DNA from: Candidatus Avipropionibacterium avicola
Lineage (GTDB): Bacteria > Actinomycetota > Actinomycetes > Propionibacteriales > Propionibacteriaceae
Reading direction: 5' to 3'
Length of the DNA stretch: 11,609 nt
NCBI GenBank assembly: GCA_018715445.1
Contig: DVLP01000044.1
Location: forward strand, 1-11,609
Shown piece by piece: positions 7,173-11,609 of this stretch (its first letter is position 1; every line of letters begins with the position of its first letter). The translations under genes and the position numbers were made by a program. The notes beneath the pieces are model-generated. The model made no database searches. It had not been told where the DNA came from and worked only from the letters and a program-made list of their open reading frames with translations.

Positions 7173-7189
7173 TCGCCATCGTGGCGATA
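7171..7189. promoter_or_regulatory. Perfect palindromic operator between GntR and DUF2797 genes
   Basis: TATCGCCATCGTGGCGATA has two perfect 8-bp arms (TATCGCCA and TGGCGATA) around TCG. An extra half-site-like ATCGCC lies at 7158-7163, 14 bp away in the same orientation. The site lies in the divergent promoter region, 48 bp from the GntR start codon and 32 bp from the DUF2797 start codon. A dimeric GntR-family protein binding here could control both genes. The palindrome is seen directly; the binder is inferred. Confidence 0.65.
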
Positions 7190-7221
7190 GGACCACGCCA
7201 TACCAGTATGACGGAGCGCCT

Positions 7222-8112
7222 GTGGAGCCCACAAGACCGGACGACGGTGAACTGATCGTCGCAGCGGGGAGTACGGGACGTGACGGCTCCGTACGCACCA
7301 GCACCACCACGCTCGCCCTGCCGCCGGGCAGCCGCCTCGGGGTCCGGGTCGATCCACGACGCTGGTGCCTGGGTCATCCTGATGCCGACGGCGTACGGCA
7401 CCCGTGCCCCGACGACGCCGAGATCCGCCACGGACGGGCCTGCACGCGATGCCAGGAGCTCGACCCGTACCGCTGGATGCACATCGCCCACCGCAGCCAG
7501 TGGCCACCCGACCAGGCCCTGCGCGAGCACCTGATGCGGCCGCACTGGCTGTACGTGGCGACCTTCCCCGGCGGTCAGACCAAGGTCGGGACGGCCGTGG
7601 ACGAGCGCAAACGGGCGCGACTCGACGAGCAGGGCGCGCTCCACGCCCACTGGATCGCACTGGCCGCCGACGGTGTCGAGGTCCGCCTCTGGGAGGACCG
7701 GGTGAGTCAGCAGGCCGGGATCGGCCAGGTCGTCCGACCGGCGGCCAAGGCGGCCGGACTCACTGCACCGATCGACCTGGCGCAGTTGGCCGCCACCCAC
7801 CAGCGCGCCGTGGAGCGGGCGACCGAGGCCCTGACCGGGTTCGGCGAGGCTGCCCCGTTCGCCGAACCCTGGCCCAACCCGCGGGATCCGGCTGAGCTGA
7901 CCACCGGTGACATCCACCCCTACCCCGATCCACTGAGCGAGGGGTGCCACGGCTTCAGCCTGGCCTCCTGGTGGGGACCGGCCGCCCTGGTCGTCCTCGA
8001 CGACGCCCCCGAACTGCGGTGGGCGGTCGACCTGTCCGCCCTCCTCGGCCACCGCGTGGAGTTCGGCGACTGGGCCACCGCCTCCCCCGCCGTCCAGGAC
8101 GCCCTCTTCTGA
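7222..8112 (+). CDS. DUF2797 family protein with a four-cysteine site
   Basis: A 296-residue protein matching the DUF2797 family, whose function is not established. Four cysteines suggest a zinc site: Cys49 (RWCLGH), Cys62 (HPCPD), and Cys74 and Cys77 (ACTRC). Residues 110-139 read LYVATF, KVGTA, then ERKRARLDEQGA, and Glu158 follows in LWEDRVSQ. This order of a tyrosine strand, Lys-x-Gly strand, basic helix and later glutamate is reminiscent of GIY-YIG nucleases; that comparison is inference. No membrane segment is present. The GTG at 7222 has ACGGAG about 6 bases upstream. The frame is open further left across the GntR gene, but only as a shadow. It diverges from GntR and is followed after 81 bp by a nitroreductase gene on the same strand. 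Confidence 0.88.
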   Translation: MEPTRPDDGELIVAAGSTGRDGSVRTSTTTLALPPGSRLGVRVDPRRWCLGHPDADGVRHPCPDDAEIRHGRACTRCQELDPYRWMHIAHRSQWPPDQALREHLMRPHWLYVATFPGGQTKVGTAVDERKRARLDEQGALHAHWIALAADGVEVRLWEDRVSQQAGIGQVVRPAAKAAGLTAPIDLAQLAATHQRAVERATEALTGFGEAAPFAEPWPNPRDPAELTTGDIHPYPDPLSEGCHGFSLASWWGPAALVVLDDAPELRWAVDLSALLGHRVEFGDWATASPAVQDALF

Positions 8113-8193
8113 CACGTACGACCCCCGGGCCCGTCGAGGGGCACGGAGTGAGGACCGTCACGCACCCCGCACGGAACATCCGGGCCCCCAAGA

Positions 8194-8799
8194 GTGTTGC
8201 TCCCTCATGTGACTGATGTGCTTGCCCCGATTGACCTGCATCCGCTGCTGGGGACCCGTCGCAGCTCGCGACTGTTCGACCCCGCCCACACTGTGTCCGA
8301 TGCCGAGCTGACCGCGCTGCTCGAAGCAGCCCGCTGGTCACCCTCGGCCGGCAACTCCCAGCCCTGGTCCTTCGTCGTCACCCGTCGCGGTGACCTCGGC
8401 CATGACGCCTTCGTCCAACGCCTGGCGCCGGGCAATGCCTTGTGGGCTCCCTCGGCCAGCGCCCTGATCGTGGCCCTGTGCCGGGTCGGCGACGACGAGA
8501 ACCGCAACACCTACGCTGCCTACGACCTCGGCCAGTCCGTGGCCCACCTGACGGTCCAGGCGCAGGCGCTCGGGCTCAACGTCCGCCAGTTCGCCGGCTT
8601 CGACAAGGACGGCCTGGCCGCCGACCTCGAGGTGCCCGCCGAGTGGAAGGTCACCACCGGTGTGGCCGTCGGACGGATCCACCAGTCCGTCCCGGTCGAC
8701 CTGGACCCTGCCCTGCAGGAGCGCGATGCCGCCCCGCGCGAGCGTCGTCGGTTGGACGAGTTCGTCTTCGCCGGACGGTTCGGTCAGCCGCACGCCTGA
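8194..8799 (+). CDS. Nitroreductase-family flavoprotein
   Basis: About 201 residues. The family binds FMN and uses NAD(P)H to reduce nitro compounds, quinones or similar substrates in the cytosol. The N-terminal FMN-phosphate motif is TRRSSRLFDP (residues 21-30). The second signature is ARWSPSAGNSQPWSFVV (46-62). A YAAYDLGQSVAHLTVQAQALGL helix, typical of the dimer core, follows, and the C-terminus has the expected basic segment ending in FAGRFG. The physiological substrate cannot be told. The start is uncertain: GTG 8194, TTG 8197, GTG 8209 and GTG 8218 are in frame and none has a clear ribosome binding site. It may be co-transcribed with the DUF2797 gene, 81 bp upstream. It ends 26 bp from the converging methyltransferase gene. 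Confidence 0.9.
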   Translation: MLLPHVTDVLAPIDLHPLLGTRRSSRLFDPAHTVSDAELTALLEAARWSPSAGNSQPWSFVVTRRGDLGHDAFVQRLAPGNALWAPSASALIVALCRVGDDENRNTYAAYDLGQSVAHLTVQAQALGLNVRQFAGFDKDGLAADLEVPAEWKVTTGVAVGRIHQSVPVDLDPALQERDAAPRERRRLDEFVFAGRFGQPHA

Positions 8800-8825
8800 G
8801 CGGGTCCACCTGAGCTCGTACGGAG

Positions 8826-9455
8826 TCAGGGCTGGGCCCAGTCGCGGGCCCAGTGGTACATCGCGATCGCGGCGGCCGCGCCGGCATTGATGGAGCGCGT
8901 CGAGCCGTACTGGGTGATCGCGACCAGCTGGGAGCAGATCCCGACCACCTCCGGGGTCAGCCCAGCGCCTTCCGAGCCGAAGACCAGGCAGACCTGCCGC
9001 GGCAGCCGTACGGCTTCGAGCGCGACCGAGCCCTCGACATTGTCGACCCCGACCGGGGTGATGCCCCGCCCGGCCAGCCAGGCCGCCAGCTCGGCGGCAC
9101 CCTCGTGGTGGTGGACGCTCAGGTAGCGGTCGGTCACCATCGCGCCGCGACGGTTCCACCGGCGGCGTCCGAGGATGTGCACCCCGGCGACGTTGAACGC
9201 ATTCGCGGTGCGTACGACCGATCCGATGTTGAAGTCGTGCTGCCAGTTCTGGATCGCGATGTGCAGCGGGTGCCGGGTCCGGTCGAGGTCGGCGACGATC
9301 TCCTCGAGACGCCAGTAGCGGTAGCGATCCACCACATTGCGACGGTCACCGTGGGCCAGCAGATCCGGGTCCAACCGAGGATCCTCGGGCCACGGCTCGG
9401 GGTGTGGTCCGACACCGACCGACGCCTCGGCGCCGTCGCTGATCGGGTCCGTCAT
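8826..9455 (-). CDS. SpoU/TrmH-family RNA 2'-O-methyltransferase
   Basis: A 209-residue enzyme of the SPOUT superfamily, which transfers a methyl group from S-adenosylmethionine to a ribose in tRNA or rRNA. The three SpoU motifs are complete. Motif 1 is NIGSVVRTANAF (residues 76-87), with Asn76 and Arg82. Motif 2 is LVFGSEGAGL (157-166), with Glu162. Motif 3 is ITQYGSTRSINAG (180-192), part of the knotted cofactor site. The substrate position is unknown. The frame is open further upstream, but an ATG at 9455 with a TACTGT box 7 bases before it and no ribosome binding site fits a leaderless start. An in-frame ATG at 9488 lies inside the divergent DUF368 gene and is less likely. The gene converges on the nitroreductase gene. 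Confidence 0.94.
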   Translation of the reverse strand: MTDPISDGAEASVGVGPHPEPWPEDPRLDPDLLAHGDRRNVVDRYRYWRLEEIVADLDRTRHPLHIAIQNWQHDFNIGSVVRTANAFNVAGVHILGRRRWNRRGAMVTDRYLSVHHHEGAAELAAWLAGRGITPVGVDNVEGSVALEAVRLPRQVCLVFGSEGAGLTPEVVGICSQLVAITQYGSTRSINAGAAAAIAMYHWARDWAQP

Positions 9456-9462
9456 GTCGGAC

Positions 9463-9472
9463 ACAGTAATCT
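9463..9472. promoter_or_regulatory. Divergent overlapping -10 boxes for two leaderless genes
   Basis: On the plus strand TAATCT (9467-9472) is followed by 7 bases and then GTG at 9480, the start of the DUF368 gene. On the minus strand TACTGT (9468-9463) is followed by 7 bases and then ATG at 9455, the methyltransferase start. The two TANNNT boxes share a TA dinucleotide, and both genes would be transcribed from the first base of their start codons. Neither gene has a Shine-Dalgarno sequence, and neither side shows a -35 box. Confidence 0.55.
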
Positions 9473-9479
9473 GGCGGTC

Positions 9480-10484
9480 GTGCCTCATGCCGATCACCCC
9501 GTGACCGACCCCGCCCCGGACACCAGCGAGCTCCCCAGCCGTCCGCCGTCGATGCTCGACGGCCTGCCCCGGTGGCTGGTGACGGTCATCAACCTGATCA
9601 GGGGCGGAGCGATCGGCGCCTCGGAGACCCTGCCGGGGATCAGTGGCGGCACCACGGCACTGATCATCGGGCTGTACGACGACCTGATCGCCGGTGCCGG
9701 CCACGTCATCCACGGCGCCAAGAACCTGGTGGTCGACCTGCCGCGACGGGCCGGGACGGCACGCGCACGGGCGGAGTGGCGCCAGGCGAAGTGGGGGATC
9801 ATCGTCCCGGTTCTGATCGGGATGGGCATCGCGCTGATCCTGTCGGCCAAGCTGTTGGCCCCGTTGGTCGAGCGTCATCCGCAGTACGCCCTGGCGGTCT
9901 TCTTCGGGCTCGTGCTGGCCTCGTTGCCGATCCCGTACAGCCACTCCGGTCAGCCGTGGAAGCTGCGGCACTACCTGATCGCCCTGGTGGCGGCGGTCGC
10001 CTCGTTCCTGTTCACCGGGCTGCCGCAGGCGAACCTGCCGCAGCACCCGGTGGTGATCTTCCTGGCCGCCGCCGTCGCGGTCTGTGCCCTGGTGCTGCCC
10101 GGACTGTCCGGCTCGTTCATCCTGCTGATGGTGGGGTTGTACGAGCCGACCCTGCGCGCCGTCGCCGACGCCAATCTGGGCTACCTGGGGATCTTCGCGC
10201 TCGGCATGGTGGTCGGGATGGCCTCGGTCGTCCAACTGATGCAGTTCCTGCTCAAGCACCACCACCACCTGACCACGGTCGTGCTCACCGGGCTGATGGC
10301 CGGTTCGTTGCGGGCGCTGTGGCCGTGGCAGGACGAGGCCCGTGGGTTCGTCGCACCGACCGACATCGGACTCACCGTGGTCTGCGCGGTGATCGGGTTC
10401 GTCGTCGTGAGCGGCTTCATCCTGCTGGGACGTCGCGCCGCCGCTCGCTCTGGGACCCGCGCCGGGGCGCCCTCCGGGGCCTGA
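9480..10484 (+). CDS. DUF368 membrane protein, PopT-like undecaprenyl-phosphate transporter
   Basis: About 334 residues with several membrane helices. DUF368 proteins (PopT) were shown to return undecaprenyl phosphate, the lipid carrier for cell-wall precursors, across the cytoplasmic membrane. The two family hallmarks are visible. One is LPGISGGTTALIIGLY (residues 51-66), preceded by RGGAIGASE. The other is LPGLSGSFILLMVGLY, starting near residue 206. Together they mark an internal duplication with two re-entrant-type segments. Hydrophobic helices lie near 106-124, 137-150, 165-180 and 191-206, with more to the C-terminus. The GTG at 9480 is chosen because a TAATCT box lies 7 bases before it. 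GTG 9501 and ATG 9553 are alternatives, and the family's conserved part begins only after the latter. VanZ follows after 30 bp, probably in one operon. Confidence 0.92.
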   Translation: MPHADHPVTDPAPDTSELPSRPPSMLDGLPRWLVTVINLIRGGAIGASETLPGISGGTTALIIGLYDDLIAGAGHVIHGAKNLVVDLPRRAGTARARAEWRQAKWGIIVPVLIGMGIALILSAKLLAPLVERHPQYALAVFFGLVLASLPIPYSHSGQPWKLRHYLIALVAAVASFLFTGLPQANLPQHPVVIFLAAAVAVCALVLPGLSGSFILLMVGLYEPTLRAVADANLGYLGIFALGMVVGMASVVQLMQFLLKHHHHLTTVVLTGLMAGSLRALWPWQDEARGFVAPTDIGLTVVCAVIGFVVVSGFILLGRRAAARSGTRAGAPSGA

Positions 10485-10514
10485 CCCGGCCGCCACCATG
10501 GGGACCAACCGGCG

Positions 10515-11054
10515 ATGGTGATCGGCGGGCCGACGGCCATGCTCGTCCTGGTGGCCCTCAGCGGGGTCGCCACCGGATTGGTTGCCCTGGCGGTGGCGCA
10601 GCGGATGGGGTGGCGCCGCACCGTGCCGATGTGGCTGCTGGTGTGGTCACTGGCCTGTCTGGTCGTGATCACCCTCGTCCCGTCCAGCACGGCGACCCCG
10701 GTGGTGGTGCACACCGAGGTCTGCTCGTTCGACTACGACGGCCCGGCCCCCGACGGGTTCTGGATCATCCCGGGAGGCCAGCGGCTGCTCAACACCCTGG
10801 TCTTCATCCCCTCCGGGGCACTGCTGGTGTGGACCCTCGGCCAGTTCCGTCGCGGCCTGCGGTGGGTGCTGCCCGGACTGCTGGCCCTGGCCGGCTGCTC
10901 GGTGGCGATCGAGCTGGCCCAGCAGAAGGTGTCGCGGTTGGGTCGGGCCTGCGATGTCACCGACATGGTCGACAACACCCTCGGCGCGATCATCGGCGTG
11001 GTGCTGGGGCTGATGGCGGTCGGGGTGGCGCGGTTGGTCAAGCCCCGGCGGTGA
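10515..11054 (+). CDS. VanZ-family membrane protein
   Basis: A 179-residue integral membrane protein. Its VanZ signature is NTLVFIPSGALL (from Asn93), then AIELAQ (Glu133, Gln136), then GRACDVTDMVDNTLGAIIG with Arg144, Asp147, Asp150 and Asn154. About five helices are likely, near residues 8-28, 38-56, 91-108, 117-136 and 150-172. VanZ was first known for low-level teicoplanin resistance in vancomycin-resistance clusters, but most relatives have no proven function. The start codon lies 30 bp after the DUF368 stop codon, with only a weak GGGG before ATG 10515; ATG 10539 is an alternative. Co-transcription with DUF368 is likely. It ends 3 bp from the converging aldo/keto reductase gene. Confidence 0.88.
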   Translation: MVIGGPTAMLVLVALSGVATGLVALAVAQRMGWRRTVPMWLLVWSLACLVVITLVPSSTATPVVVHTEVCSFDYDGPAPDGFWIIPGGQRLLNTLVFIPSGALLVWTLGQFRRGLRWVLPGLLALAGCSVAIELAQQKVSRLGRACDVTDMVDNTLGAIIGVVLGLMAVGVARLVKPRR

Positions 11055-11057
11055 TGC

Positions 11058-11609
11058 TCAGGCGGTGAGCTCGCCGATCGTCTCGAGCTCCTCGTCGGTG
11101 GGGACCCAGACCCCGGCCTCGGCGTTGCCGGTGATCTGCTCGACGCGGGTGGCCCCGGCGATCACCGATCCGACGGCAGGCATGGCGGCCAGGCCACCGA
11201 TCGCGACCTGCAGCAGGCTGAGGTCCCGCTCGTCGGCGAAGGACTGCAGCGCCTCCACCTTGTCGAAGTCGACCCGGGCGAGACGGTCGGGCTGCTTCGC
11301 CATCCGTGACCCCTCCGGAGCCGACTCGCCGCGTCGGTACTTGCCGGTCAATGCTCCGTTGGCGAGCGGGAAGAACGGCAGCAGCGACTGCCCGGTGTGG
11401 AGCAGGGCGGGGACCAGCTCGGCCTCCGGCGCCCGGTGCAGCCAGGAGTAGTGGTTCTGGGCCGAGATGAACGGTTCGAGTCCGGCGGTCCGGGCGGTCC
11501 AGTCGGCGTCGATCACTTGCCAGCCGGCGAAGTTGGACGATCCGATGTAGCGGATCTTGCCCTCGCGGACCAGGTCGGCGAGCACGTCGAGGGTCTCCTC
11601 GATCGGGGT
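11058..11609 (-). CDS. Aldo/keto reductase, C-terminal part
   Basis: The last 183 residues of an NADPH-dependent aldo/keto reductase, whose family members are usually about 320 residues. The start lies outside the right edge. Visible features are TPIEETLDVLADLVREGKIRYIGSSNF at the edge, the QNHYSWLHR segment, LPFFPLANGALTGKY, and the C-terminal cofactor segment AGATRVEQITGNAEA. The catalytic Asp-Tyr-Lys-His tetrad would be encoded outside the window, so activity cannot be judged. The substrate is unknown. The gene converges with VanZ, with only three bases between the stop codons and no room for a separate terminator. Confidence 0.94.
   Translation of the reverse strand, partial: TPIEETLDVLADLVREGKIRYIGSSNFAGWQVIDADWTARTAGLEPFISAQNHYSWLHRAPEAELVPALLHTGQSLLPFFPLANGALTGKYRRGESAPEGSRMAKQPDRLARVDFDKVEALQSFADERDLSLLQVAIGGLAAMPAVGSVIAGATRVEQITGNAEAGVWVPTDEELETIGELTA

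Noticed and set aside
8809..8830. Partial palindrome CCTGA...TCAGG between the nitroreductase and methyltransferase stop codons
   Set aside because: Only five outer pairs match cleanly and the interior does not pair, so it is no better than chance for a terminator.
8826..10508. A 560-codon minus-strand frame that would fuse 350 extra residues to the methyltransferase
   Set aside because: The upstream part is the antisense of the DUF368 gene and is a low-complexity charged sequence. The methyltransferase domain is complete from 9455.

Overview
The window is high-GC DNA with a strong preference for G or C at third codon positions. It has Shine-Dalgarno and leaderless starts, and TANNNT -10 boxes mostly without clear -35 boxes. 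Together with a purA / DUF3151 / class II fba neighbourhood, this points to an actinobacterium. A member of the Propionibacteriales would fit, but that placement is inference.

Layout. Positions 1-106 hold the first 35 codons of an unrecognised minus-strand gene, directly downstream of a LacI-family regulator (185-1258, minus). Two operator-like sites lie in front of the regulator. Next is a plus-strand ORF (1369-1923) that looks like only the C-terminal nuclease-like domain of a DUF559/AbiEi-type protein. It is bracketed by imperfect copies of one sequence, the second of which forms the purA terminator hairpin. A housekeeping block follows: purA (1960-3243, minus), a DUF3151 gene (3367-3795, minus), a plus-strand PRC-barrel gene behind a GC-rich leader (4025-4411), and fba (4552-5577, minus). 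Long terminator hairpins lie between the convergent genes. Then come a small two-helix membrane protein (5750-6292, minus) and a GntR/HutC regulator (6355-7122, minus). The regulator diverges from a DUF2797 zinc-site protein (7222-8112, plus), with a perfect 8-3-8 palindrome between them. A nitroreductase-family gene (8194-8799, plus) comes next.

The right end holds a SpoU/TrmH methyltransferase gene (8826-9455, minus). It diverges, across only 24 bp, from a DUF368 membrane transporter gene (9480-10484, plus). A VanZ-family gene follows (10515-11054, plus), then the C-terminal part of an aldo/keto reductase (11058-11609, minus, cut by the window end).

How the genes work together. PurA makes adenylosuccinate in AMP synthesis, and Fba runs the central step of glycolysis and gluconeogenesis. 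Their linkage to DUF3151 is also found in Mycobacterium tuberculosis. DUF368 proteins recycle the undecaprenyl-phosphate lipid carrier, and the adjacent VanZ-family protein may share that cell-envelope role. The two regulators probably control themselves and their immediate neighbours. I see no CRISPR array, insertion sequence, tRNA, rRNA or complete defence system. The most unusual features are the 24-bp divergent leaderless promoter and the bracketed nuclease-domain remnant. No gene-free stretch exceeds 300 bases; the longest is 3796-4024.
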